From positions 1-64,000 of the forward strand of contig LGRX02035220.1 of assembly GCA_001247695.2 (NCBI GenBank): a stretch of DNA of 64,000 nt, in the 5' to 3' direction. Source of the DNA: Cymbomonas tetramitiformis (taxonomy: Eukaryota > Chlorophyta > Pyramimonadophyceae > Pyramimonadales > Pyramimonadaceae). Of this stretch, positions 1-8,210 are shown one piece after another. Both the position numbers and the translations under genes were made by a program. How positions within the stretch are numbered: the first letter of the stretch is position 1; every line of letters begins with the position of its first letter. Under the pieces are notes generated by a model. That model was not told where the DNA came from, ran no database searches, and saw only the letters and a list, made by a program, of their open reading frames with translations.

Positions 1-2295
1 GGGGCCAACAGCACCCTCCAGCGCGACCACGTCAAAGTTTTGTGGGCGGGTGGACTCCACTGTTGCGTACACCTTATCCAAGTGGTCCTCGTCACTGGTG
101 CCTGGGCCGGGCCGCACAGATTCCCGGAGGAGTAGAGCGTCCTCGGCTTCGGAGTCAGTGTCTGACGCGGACATCAGCGCAGGCGCGTCCGTCTCACCCA
201 GATCCGCTTGGGAGGAGTCCATGGCGCCCGCGACTTGGGCGTCTTGCTGCTCAGAGCTAGGCGTGGCGCGACGCTCGGACGAAGCGTCCATGGGCTTGGC
301 GTTGGTCTCGGCGTCGGTCTCTTCGTTACAGGCGACCGCCCCGAAGGTGCCGTCGGGTGCTAGGTACACCACGAAGGCACACTCATCCTTAGATTGGAGG
401 GCTCGAAGGTCCTTGCGTACTCTTTTGGGGTCCAACAAGACTCCTTGTACCAGCGCCATGGCCTTATCCTTGGGTCTTGAGGGGTCTGGCGTTCCCGGAG
501 AGCAGCCTGTAATGACCACTCTCTTGCTTCCAGAACCAAACCGGATGGAACCCCATCGGGAGTAATCCAGGGTGACTGGGGAGTGGGAGGCTAGCCAAGG
601 TCCTCCAAGGATAATATCCACGCAAAGATCAATGGGCATCACTCTGAGCTTCAATTGCTTGACGTACAACCCCTTGGTGGTCTCTGCTTGCAGTCGAGGA
701 CGGACGCACGTGTTGACATCGTACGACGCGCCGTCAGCTACTCGCACTCGCATGGGGTTTTCGTGAGGGCGAGGCGTCAGGGAGGGAATGCTGCGTACAG
801 TCTTGTCCGAGATAATGTTGGTGGAGCACCCACTGTCCACCAGCACCTTTACACGACGACCGTTCACGTACGCCCAGAACAACAACAAGGTGGGGGCCTT
901 GGAATTGTTGATCTGTCGAGGTGGCGCTCGCGATGTTGATACAGCCGCCAAGAGATCACTCCAGCCAGGGCTCATGTCCCCACTGTCGATGATGCTGTTG
1001 AGCTGGCATACGAAGGGGTCGTCCTTGGCATGAGGATCGCCTAGGTCAGGAGGGTCGTCCATGTCAGAGTCCCATGGTAACTCGTAGGTGCCTGCATCGG
1101 CCAAGAGCCCTTGAGCGGTGGCTGTCTGCACCAGGTCCCTGGGTGGGTGATCAGGTGGGTACAAGGCCACTTGGATGCCCTTGTCCTTCGCTGCTCGCGC
1201 CATATCATTCGTCGCCAAGTCACTTGCGTACTGGAGGAGTCCGTCTTCTACTTCCTCTTGCGCTTGTTCCTTGGCTAAGATGTGCAGTAGCTCTTCGTCC
1301 ATAGGAGAGTCCCGCTCCAAATATGGGAGGCCACTGGCATAATCCCGCTTAAGCTTCTCTCGTTGGCGAACCTTCTCCAGCCCACTGAGCCACCTCCTCC
1401 TTGGTGCTCCTTCAGCTCGAGCTGCATGGGTCGGTGACAGCCATGGTCGGGGGCGGTCACTCCGTGCGGTTGAGGTTGCCTCGACAGTCGTGCTGTCGTT
1501 AGGTGAGGGCGTACGAGGTCGACGCCCAAGCTGGATGTCTTGACGTCGTTGTCGGTATTCTTGCAGCCTTTTAAGTTTGTTAAGGGCTGCGGGTAAGGGT
1601 GATCGAGCTCGAGCTTCTCGCTTGTTGGCGGTAACCGCGCTGTGCGTTGGTGACCGCGTGGGTCCTCGGCTGCTGCGTCGATGCCCGGCTCTCCAAAGCG
1701 GTGGGCTCGTGCTCCGCGGAGGTGTACGGGGCGGTGCAAGGTCCGTTTCCAGAGCCTTGATGGAGGACCTCAAGCCCCGTGTGCCCACTTTGGAGCGTAA
1801 AGCACTCGTCCCTTGCTCTCGGACAGCTCGAAATTGCCAACCTTGCAATGGTTGGCCCGTTGGCTCCAAGTGCACGCGGTAGCTCTCGGTCACCTTCAGG
1901 GTACGTCGGTGCCGCTTCTCAACGTGCTGGGAGTCGTCTGAGAGGTCCTCGCTCGTACACACTGGAGACTTGGCTTCCCTGCGAAGGCGAGCTTCGACCA
2001 CTTGACGCTCCGGCGCGGGAGGAGGGCTAGTCATCGCCCGCGAGGGTAGCATGTTGAGCTCATCGGAGTCTAGGTATCCTGTGCAAGGAGCACTCCGCCT
2101 TTGACGTCGACGGGCTCTTCTCCACTTCTCCCGCAACTGCTGCTCCGAGAGGTAGGAGGGGGACTCGTCGCGGGGATGTGGGGTTCCACAGCCCGAGCTC
2201 ATTGGGACTTGGAGGGTACTCCGAGCTCGAGGGAGTCCTCCGCGGCAAAATCCATTAGTTCCTTTGGCAACACCGCGTTGAGCACGTCGCAGTAT
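1..2295 (-). CDS. Pol (N-terminal part) with retropepsin; entered by -1 frameshift from Gag
   Basis: This minus-strand frame is open without a stop from a TGA at 2298-2296 to the window edge (about 765 codons). It overlaps the 3' end of Gag and lies in the -1 frame. The first ~460 codons are Arg/Ser/Pro-rich and unrecognised. An aspartic protease follows, with VLVDSGCSTNII (DSG at 837-829) and, ~80 residues on, DIILGGPWL near 620-595. These are the catalytic and second hydrophobic-Gly motifs of retropepsins. An acidic linker leads to the window edge. No start codon is needed if it is made by frameshifting. Reverse transcriptase is not visible here. Confidence 0.85.
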   Translation of the reverse strand, partial: MLRRAQRGVAKGTNGFCRGGLPRARSTLQVPMSSGCGTPHPRDESPSYLSEQQLREKWRRARRRQRRSAPCTGYLDSDELNMLPSRAMTSPPPAPERQVVEARLRREAKSPVCTSEDLSDDSQHVEKRHRRTLKVTESYRVHLEPTGQPLQGWQFRAVREQGTSALRSKVGTRGLRSSIKALETDLAPPRTPPRSTSPPLWRAGHRRSSRGPTRSPTHSAVTANKREARARSPLPAALNKLKRLQEYRQRRQDIQLGRRPRTPSPNDSTTVEATSTARSDRPRPWLSPTHAARAEGAPRRRWLSGLEKVRQREKLKRDYASGLPYLERDSPMDEELLHILAKEQAQEEVEDGLLQYASDLATNDMARAAKDKGIQVALYPPDHPPRDLVQTATAQGLLADAGTYELPWDSDMDDPPDLGDPHAKDDPFVCQLNSIIDSGDMSPGWSDLLAAVSTSRAPPRQINNSKAPTLLLFWAYVNGRRVKVLVDSGCSTNIISDKTVRSIPSLTPRPHENPMRVRVADGASYDVNTCVRPRLQAETTKGLYVKQLKLRVMPIDLCVDIILGGPWLASHSPVTLDYSRWGSIRFGSGSKRVVITGCSPGTPDPSRPKDKAMALVQGVLLDPKRVRKDLRALQSKDECAFVVYLAPDGTFGAVACNEETDAETNAKPMDASSERRATPSSEQQDAQVAGAMDSSQADLGETDAPALMSASDTDSEAEDALLLRESVRPGPGTSDEDHLDKVYATVESTRPQNFDVVALEGAVGP

Positions 2296-3665
2296 TCATC
2301 CGTTTCCACTTCGTGCATGACCATGTCCAAAGTTTCAGCCAGAAGTGCTTTGGCCCACTCCTTCTTACGAAGAGCAGCCTGTGGGCACTCTCGAGCATAG
2401 TGCTCTTTGCTTTGGCACAACCTGCAACCAGTGTACTCCGGGGAGCCCAGACGTTGCCCAGTAGGAGTTGCACCCGCGGGACGATCTTCGGCTAGAGCTA
2501 GTAGCTCCTCCGAGACCTCCACCGCTGCCAGTAGCTGCACTGGCGCTCTCCTACTCGTCGCGTTGTTCAAATGCAACTCCGCCTCAATGGCGTATTCCAG
2601 CGCTAGGCGTCGACTGGCTGGAAGGGCGCGGTCGAGGAGGATCAAGGGGGTCCCCTTCCGCTCGGCAATCTCGAACGCCTCCTTCCGTACCTCCGCGGAT
2701 AAGCCCGAGAGGAAGACGTCCAGGAGGTCGGATTCCGGAACCGGTGTGGTGAGCTCGTGTGTCGCCAACATGGTCACTACGCGATGGGCTAGATGCAGTC
2801 CATCCCAAAACTCGCGCACTTTGCGCGGTGTCGCCATGCGTCCTTGAGTTTGGCGTACTCGGCGTAGGAACGAGCCCAAGGTGGCCATTTCACTCTTCAG
2901 CGGCACGATCAGCTTCGCCAGCGGCACAATGACCTTCTCAAGGTTCAACGACTTGTCCGCCTCGGCATCCAGGAGAACCCCTCGCAGCTCCGTCCCTTCG
3001 GAGCTAGGCGTAGGGAAGCAATGCTGGGTGATCTCCTTCAGCAAGATATGCACCGAGAGAATCGGCTCTCCGAGCTCGAACGCTCCGTTGGGCACGTTGC
3101 ACGGGGTGTTCATCGCGAGGAGCACCACTGGAAGGGCTAAGCACCTGTCGAACTCGTCTACGAACCGCAGCAGCGGGCCGAAGGGGTTCGTGGACCCCTC
3201 CAGCGGTGCTGAGTACAAGGACATGATGTCCTTCGCGGCCTTGAGGGCATACGAGTGCCTCGTGTACTCCTCTCGTTGCTGCCTGCCGTCGTTGTACGAG
3301 GACCTCCTGCTAGAGCCAAAGCTATACAACGTCTCGTCATCAGGGTCGTCATCTCCTCCCCCTCCGCTGCCGCCACGACGCGCGTTGGACCCTCCAGGGT
3401 CTCGTGAGGGGCGGTCGCCATGTTCGTCAGGGTTAGGCTCGTTAGGCGGCCCATTCCCCCCCCCTTGGTGCCCACCAGGTCCCCCTTGGTCGTCATCGTC
3501 GTCATCGTCTCCGCCGTCGCCTCCGCCACCCCCGCCCACGATCGTGGACAGCGGCTTCGGGCTCACTGTGGGGAATTGATCGAATGCACCCGGCCAAACT
3601 CCTCGTGTGCAATAGATGCACAAGGGCACAAGTTGAGCGGCGACAGACATGTTTGACAGCGTCAT
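2199..3665 (-). CDS. Retrotransposon Gag (element A)
   Basis: About 488 residues from ATG at 3665; the frame is open upstream to 3854. Structural protein of the retrotransposon particle. The N-terminal ~100 residues are low-complexity Gly/Asp/Pro (DDDDDDD near residue 55). A helical region follows (about residues 130-390) with retrotransposon-Gag character (FWDGLHLAHRVV, DVFLSGLSAEVRKEAF). Near residue 420 is one zinc knuckle, C-x2-C-x4-H-x4-C (CRLCQSKEHYARECP). The stop at 2199 lies 12 nt past the frameshift hairpin. The ATG sits 21 nt after the ORF2 stop, so reinitiation is possible; ORF2 is also offset so that a -1 shift would enter Gag, but I see no slippery site there. Confidence 0.88.
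   Translation of the reverse strand: MTLSNMSVAAQLVPLCIYCTRGVWPGAFDQFPTVSPKPLSTIVGGGGGGDGGDDDDDDDQGGPGGHQGGGNGPPNEPNPDEHGDRPSRDPGGSNARRGGSGGGGDDDPDDETLYSFGSSRRSSYNDGRQQREEYTRHSYALKAAKDIMSLYSAPLEGSTNPFGPLLRFVDEFDRCLALPVVLLAMNTPCNVPNGAFELGEPILSVHILLKEITQHCFPTPSSEGTELRGVLLDAEADKSLNLEKVIVPLAKLIVPLKSEMATLGSFLRRVRQTQGRMATPRKVREFWDGLHLAHRVVTMLATHELTTPVPESDLLDVFLSGLSAEVRKEAFEIAERKGTPLILLDRALPASRRLALEYAIEAELHLNNATSRRAPVQLLAAVEVSEELLALAEDRPAGATPTGQRLGSPEYTGCRLCQSKEHYARECPQAALRKKEWAKALLAETLDMVMHEVETDEYCDVLNAVLPKELMDFAAEDSLELGVPSKSQ
2211..2253 (-). promoter_or_regulatory. -1 ribosomal frameshift signal (slippery heptamer plus stem-loop)
   Basis: In the Gag-Pol overlap the minus strand has G GAT TTT at 2253-2247, phased as a slippery heptamer in the Gag frame. 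A 5-nt spacer (GCCGC) follows. Then comes a hairpin at 2241-2211: GGAGG+ACTCC pairs with GGAGT+CCTCC (10 bp, a 2-nt AC bulge, a 9-nt loop). GGAUUUU is a known shifty site in dianthoviruses. Heptamer, spacer, structure and frame direction all agree; use in vivo is inferred. Confidence 0.75.
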
Positions 3666-3685
3666 CACGTCACAACTCCAGATGG

Positions 3686-5086
3686 CTACCGGAGGTTGCG
3701 GGCTGCGAGAACATCTTGAGCATGGGATGTTGGTGGTCGGCTGGACGCGACCTCGTCGTGCACGCTCTGGATCACTGCTGTGCCCAAGTGAGGTGGTCGA
3801 GGGAGTTGGGAAGCCGGTGCCTCCGAGATCGGTGGCCCGCTCCCTGACGCCAAGTCATGGTCTCGGTACTTTCTCGCCACATCGAAGAACATACGTTCCG
3901 CCTCGAGGTTGCCCGCGTGGCCACCTAACCGCTCCTCCACACGCGCCCGGATGGCAACGGCAGCGGGCGCGCTTATGGATCGCCAGTCCACCTTGGCCAG
4001 GCGGTCATGCACACTCGTGGGGGAAGATGCACGCGTGGAGGCGTCCTCCTCGAACGTCACGCCTTTGTGGCCCCGTACGTCAACAGTCGTGGCCGACGGG
4101 GGCACCATCAGAGCCTCGTGTTCAGCTTCTTGAGCGTCACTTGTGACGGTCGCATAGCTCGCGGGGGTATTAGGTGGTTGCCCTGGCCGTGAGTGCGCTC
4201 GTCCGTCAGCGGCTTCAAGTGCGGCCTGCACCACCATCTTGCTCTCCGCCACTTGTTGCTCCAGCAGTCGTTGATCTCGAGCTGCTTGGTCAAGTTGTTG
4301 GCGTTGCTCTTCCGCGGCGCGCTGCATTTCTCGAAGTTGTTGATGATGACGTGCAGCTTCCTCCGCCTGCGATGCTACCGCTTGTTCATGCTGATGTGAG
4401 ACAGCGTCCGCGGCATGCTGCATGCGCGCTATCTGCTCCTCAGCCGATTCGAGAGCGGCTTGTCGCGCTTCTTGACACACCTTGGTGCGGAGCTCCTGCT
4501 GCATCCGAGTTGCTTCCTCCACGGCATTGTGCATGTCCATGCGCAACGCTGTGAGCTGCGCTTGGTGCGCAGTGGCCGCATCTAACGCGACTCGTTCGGA
4601 CTCCTCTTGCAGCTCTCGTAGTTGCCGCTCGTGTCGCGTGGCTTGAGCTTGGCGCCGCCGTTGGCGTCCACCCTTTTGCCGAGAGCTCCTAGATGAAGAG
4701 GTGTGCGAGGCGTCAGAGGAGAGCGCTTCAGTAGAAGATGTTTGACACGATGAAAGTGTGGACTTCTCCTCACTGGACGTAGAGGTGGAGTCGTACATCA
4801 GTTTACCTTCGTCACTGCGACGTCGAGCCTTGGCGAGCTTGCGCTTGGCCAACTTCTGCCGCTTCCGCTCCTGCTTCGCCACCTCCTTCTTGTGGGCTAA
4901 CTCCGTCAAAGCCTGGACACGTACAGCACGTTCTCGTTGTGTGGGTCGTGGGGCAGATGAAGCTTTTGATCGAGGTGGTTGTGGGGCGGAGTCAGCGGAA
5001 TGAACGTCTTCCTCATCGATCGTGGAGTCATCTTCAGACGACAAGACGCCATAGGGGTTGCGGCTGGGTACAGATTGTACGCCATG
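3686..5086 (-). CDS. Element A ORF2: coiled-coil protein, in frame with ORF1 past a UAG
   Basis: Open for ~466 codons directly after the UAG at 5089-5087 and in the same frame as ORF1. No ATG occurs in its first ~90 codons; the first in-frame near-cognate codon is TTG at 5044. The N-terminal third is Ser/Glu/Lys-rich. Residues ~130-310 form a long Gln/Glu/Ala/Arg coiled coil (repeats such as QLREMQRAAEEQRQQLDQAA). The C-terminal part contains VHDRLAKVDWRSIS and is otherwise unknown. The missing start codon suggests stop-codon readthrough from ORF1, or a recent nonsense change in one longer ORF. Function unknown; oligomerisation is likely. Confidence 0.7.
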   Translation of the reverse strand, partial: HGVQSVPSRNPYGVLSSEDDSTIDEEDVHSADSAPQPPRSKASSAPRPTQRERAVRVQALTELAHKKEVAKQERKRQKLAKRKLAKARRRSDEGKLMYDSTSTSSEEKSTLSSCQTSSTEALSSDASHTSSSRSSRQKGGRQRRRQAQATRHERQLRELQEESERVALDAATAHQAQLTALRMDMHNAVEEATRMQQELRTKVCQEARQAALESAEEQIARMQHAADAVSHQHEQAVASQAEEAARHHQQLREMQRAAEEQRQQLDQAARDQRLLEQQVAESKMVVQAALEAADGRAHSRPGQPPNTPASYATVTSDAQEAEHEALMVPPSATTVDVRGHKGVTFEEDASTRASSPTSVHDRLAKVDWRSISAPAAVAIRARVEERLGGHAGNLEAERMFFDVARKYRDHDLASGSGPPISEAPASQLPRPPHLGTAVIQSVHDEVASSRPPTSHAQDVLAARNLR

Positions 5087-6538
5087 CTATTGAACACTTG
5101 CTCCCAAAGTGGTTGTACGCCTTAGAGTCTTTATCACCTCCTCGACGCTCACTCCCAACCGCACCAGCCTTGCAGGCCGGTTGGCTGGGATGGTCGTGAC
5201 GAGTGGTCGTGCAGAGTGGAGGTGATGACAATGGTGGCTTGCTGAGGTAACATGCGACAGAAGGAGTCCACGAGATGGGATCACGCGTTGCTCTCCACTC
5301 TTCGTTCTCAGCTGCACCTCCCATGTGATTGCAGCGATGGAGTCTTCTTGGCCACACAGGCGGCGAAGATGTCTACGTAAGGTCGCCCATTGCTTCGGGG
5401 TCACGTCAGGCGTGTCCGTCAGAGCTGACCACTCGTGGAGGACTTCGCGCTTCACATGTTGTTCACGCTGGACCGCAAAGGTGGTGCACTTGGAAGCGAA
5501 GTCCACGGTAGCCTTCCACGCTTTCATACACTTCCTCACGTAGAACTCGGACCGGGCGATGTTGCACGCCGTGATTTCGAGAGTGATCTCTTTTACACGA
5601 CGTTGTTCTTCTCGCCATGCACTCAAGAGCCGGGACGCCAATCGTGAACTTGCGTGTCCAGCAAAATCTTGCTTTTTGCGTTGGACCTGATTCTTGCGGT
5701 GAACTCGCTCGTGCCATGCTGCAAGGGAAACACGCATGCGTGCGAGACGGGCACGTAGGCGCCATGTCGTAAGTGCAGATGAAACACGCCCGTTGAGCAC
5801 TCGTGCTGTCCAAGTACTCCACCAATTACGCAATGCACATACCGCTAGAATATCCACTGCTACAGCTTGGCGTGCCAGCTTGACGCTCCACTCGTTCACG
5901 CTTGACAAACCGCGCTCGCCACTTGGAGGTGCACTTTCACGCCTAGGCGTAAATATGTTGCTCTCATGAGTCAGGTTTCCAACGTGATGCTCTGGTGCCA
6001 AGGGCAAATGGTCAACTACAGCTTCGCTATGAGGAGATGATCTCAAATTATGAGCGGTGGCTATAGCGACCGTGTTGAGCTCCTCGAGAGCTGGTTGGCT
6101 ACGTTGTAGACCTGAGGCACCTGCACCCCCTGCACGCTGCTGGGGTGTAGAGTAGCACTCAAACATACGTACAGTGGCAGATACCAGCCCAGGAGAGTCA
6201 CGCGAGCCGTCGGGGAAATTCGTGGGCGTGGCAGGCAGCGATGCTTGGGTGCGACTTTCCTCTTGAGGTAGAGGCGCGCTCGCCAAAAGCGCGTATTCGC
6301 CCTCCAGAGAACGTTGTACTGCTCCCCCCCCCCTGCTGCCCCGCCGCGCCCCGGCTGGCGCCTCCCATTCCGGGACAAAGTACGGGGTGGGCTCCAAAGC
6401 CCCAAGCTCCCCCAATCCCCGGTGCTCAAACACCCGGGCCGAGCTGGAGAGCCCGGAGGGCCCAGAAGCAGCACCCGCCACCCCCGAGCGCCGCTGAGGC
6501 GGAACATACAGCGAAGAAGCCCGCCGCGAAGAGGACAT
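5087..6538 (-). CDS. Element A ORF1: protein with Sfi1-like W repeats
   Basis: 483 codons from ATG at 6538 to TAG at 5087. The N-terminal ~200 residues are Ser/Pro/Gly/Arg-rich. From about residue 225 to 385 there are six spaced L-x2-W-[K/R]-type helices (LRNWW, LTTWR, LAAWH, LSAWR, MKAWK, LHEWS), 16-33 residues apart. That is the pattern of Sfi1 spindle-body/centrin-binding repeats. An Sfi1-like protein on a retrotransposon could target centrin-containing structures; that is inference. It is the first ORF after the leader, and its stop context is CAA UAG CAU. An alternative is a generic Trp-rich helical protein. Confidence 0.7.
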   Translation of the reverse strand: MSSSRRASSLYVPPQRRSGVAGAASGPSGLSSSARVFEHRGLGELGALEPTPYFVPEWEAPAGARRGSRGGGAVQRSLEGEYALLASAPLPQEESRTQASLPATPTNFPDGSRDSPGLVSATVRMFECYSTPQQRAGGAGASGLQRSQPALEELNTVAIATAHNLRSSPHSEAVVDHLPLAPEHHVGNLTHESNIFTPRRESAPPSGERGLSSVNEWSVKLARQAVAVDILAVCALRNWWSTWTARVLNGRVSSALTTWRLRARLARMRVSLAAWHERVHRKNQVQRKKQDFAGHASSRLASRLLSAWREEQRRVKEITLEITACNIARSEFYVRKCMKAWKATVDFASKCTTFAVQREQHVKREVLHEWSALTDTPDVTPKQWATLRRHLRRLCGQEDSIAAITWEVQLRTKSGEQRVIPSRGLLLSHVTSASHHCHHLHSARPLVTTIPANRPARLVRLGVSVEEVIKTLRRTTTLGASVQ

Positions 6539-7784
6539 TGAAAAAGTTGCTCAAGCTGGTGGAGAAACGCAGCAATCTGATTCCGAAAAATTTGCCAGCG
6601 CTTCCGCCGTATAGGCGTGTAGTGTTAAGAGCGAAGACGCAGAAGCTCAACAGCAAATAAGCAACTGCTGTTACCAAATCCCAATTGAAGTTTCCCAGCG
6701 AACTCGAAGAGGCAAGATGAAAACAAATTGAGCGAAATTGGGCAACGATCGGCCTACGGAAGTCAAAGTAACGTTGCTGCGCGACACCACTTAGGGTCAG
6801 CCACTGTTAAGAACGTCAGAGCGCCGCAGAGCTCAAGGGCAAAGAAAGCAAGTCGCATCTGCCCATTCAGAGAACATTCTCGAATTCCACAGCATAAATT
6901 TGCGTAATTCCACTTAGCCGCAAAGACACTCGACGAAGAACACGTACGCCAGCGGGATAGCGCTAATTCGAAGTTGCATCACGCCAATTCCGAGCCAAAG
7001 AAGAACGCTGCGCACACATTCCAATTGCAGAGTGGAGAATAGACGAAGATCTCGCGGAAAACGCTGACCAATTGGCACAATCTCCGAGAAGAATTAACGG
7101 CGCAAAGCTGCCAGCGAGTAAGAAAAACGCCGAGGCGTTGACCAGTGCGTCAGAGCGCAAATATGCCCAGCAGCCAGAAGTAGATTCCCAAACCCCGCAA
7201 AGCCTGTCTCCAAGGAAGAATTACAATTCCCGATACAATTGGCAACGTGAATTTGGCAGTCGCGCACGCCAATGGAACGCGGAATGGATAACGCAACGAG
7301 GCCAAGGACTCAAATAGCTGTTACACTACACACTGAACAAGTCGCAATTCTCTAACCTCCACAGATCACGACGCCACGAAGAACTAAGCCTCCATTGACA
7401 ATTGAAAGATAAGATACAACGCCAAAAAGCGCCACGGAGGCCAGTAAGCGAAAAACGACTGTACCCACTGTAGGTGGGCACTTTTAGGCCCTAAAAGTGC
7501 CCGATATCTGGAATCCAGTGTAAACCATCATCTCGCAACGCGCCGAAGAAGAAATTCAATCCAGATTGGCCATAAAAGACAACCTATTTGAGCATTGAGC
7601 ACCCGCTAGCCGAAAGGAACTGAAGCGAAGCTGCTGGCCAGTGAGGCCCGGGGTACCCGTAACGCACTAGCAGTGCGAGAGCTCAAATACCATCCGAAGA
7701 TTAGGAGAACACATAAATTCGCCCGAAAATCTATAATTGTAAATCAGAAAAAACGTGTGGAAGCGGTGGTGGCGGTGGTGCGTA
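6539..7784 (-). other. Element A 5' leader, no convincing gene
   Basis: About 1.25 kb between the primer-binding site and ORF1. Only short unconvincing ORFs occur on either strand. It contains a near-perfect palindrome at 7476-7502 (13-bp arms GGGCACTTTTAGG around one base), which could be a dimerisation or packaging hairpin; that is speculative. Confidence 0.5.
7476..7502. repeat. Palindrome in element A leader
   Basis: GGGCACTTTTAGG, one central C, then its exact reverse complement. It lies ~290 nt downstream of the primer-binding site on the element's sense strand. Confidence 0.8.
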
Positions 7785-7798
7785 GCACTATGATACCA
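7785..7798 (-). promoter_or_regulatory. Primer-binding site (tRNA-iMet type)
   Basis: The minus strand reads TGGTATCATAGTGC three bases after the LTR end. The first eight bases match the TGGTATCA start of the common initiator-Met tRNA site (TGGTATCAGAGC). Position and sequence mark the LTR at 7802-8210 as a 5' LTR. Confidence 0.8.
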
Positions 7799-7801
7799 TT
7801 T

Positions 7802-8210
7802 TGTGGGAGGACTGCTCCTCACAGGGCACTGTAACTACTGATGGGAGTCTTATATGGACTGCATATAATGACTAACTTCCTAGGTACTGCTAGGTCAGCT
7901 CTTTAGACATAGGACTGCTATGTCTAGACTTACTACATATATTTGCATGTAAGAATTAGGTATTATATTTGACTTTTGCCATGCGGCTGTTTTTACTCTA
8001 GAAATCTCAACTGTTTCTTTGGCCTTGGCCATTACTTATTCACTCAGCTCTCTGAGGTAATCCTAGTCAGCATGGCCAAGTCTCATCAACCTATCATATG
8101 CTTGTACTACATTATCATGCAGTATGATGTGCCGGTATTCTACATGTCACATTATTACACAGTACAGTGGTACTGTGTACTCCCATATAAGGGGGGTCTC
8201 TTCCTCAACA
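7802..8210 (-). repeat. 5' LTR of element A (409 bp)
   Basis: On the minus strand it begins TGTTGAGGAAGAG and ends CCTCCCACA, the canonical TG...CA. The primer-binding site follows after three bases. A TATA-like CATATAAG lies near 7855. The outer end cuts an open reading frame at 8210. The partner LTR is outside the window, so the boundaries rest on the ends, the primer site and the interrupted ORF. Confidence 0.8.

Larger units (their letters stand above)
1..8210 (-). mobile_element. LTR retrotransposon 'element A', 5' part (runs off window start)
   Basis: Read on the minus strand, the order is 5' LTR (8210-7802), primer-binding site (7798-7785), leader, ORF1 (6538-5087), ORF2 (5086-3686), Gag (3665-2199) and Pol (2295 to the window edge). 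Gag with a CCHC knuckle followed by a retropepsin is the gag-pol order of LTR retrotransposons, most likely Ty3-like. Reverse transcriptase and integrase would lie beyond base 1 and cannot be checked. The two long ORFs ahead of Gag are unusual. The element interrupts another element's Gag ORF at 8210, so it is the younger insertion. Confidence 0.85.

Noticed and set aside
50..1033. Long plus-strand ORFs at the window start
   Set aside because: They are antisense to the Pol frame, which carries clear retropepsin motifs on the minus strand.
2881..3579. 232-codon plus-strand ORF rich in Ser/Pro
   Set aside because: Exact shadow of Gag; the Pro/Ser run is the complement of Gag's Gly/Asp tract.
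7072..7317. 81-codon plus-strand ORF in element A's leader
   Set aside because: No domain, opposite strand to the element's genes, and no supporting context.
7802..8210. Reading this LTR as the 3' LTR of element B
   Set aside because: A primer-binding site follows it directly, no purine tract precedes it, and it cuts element B's open frame.
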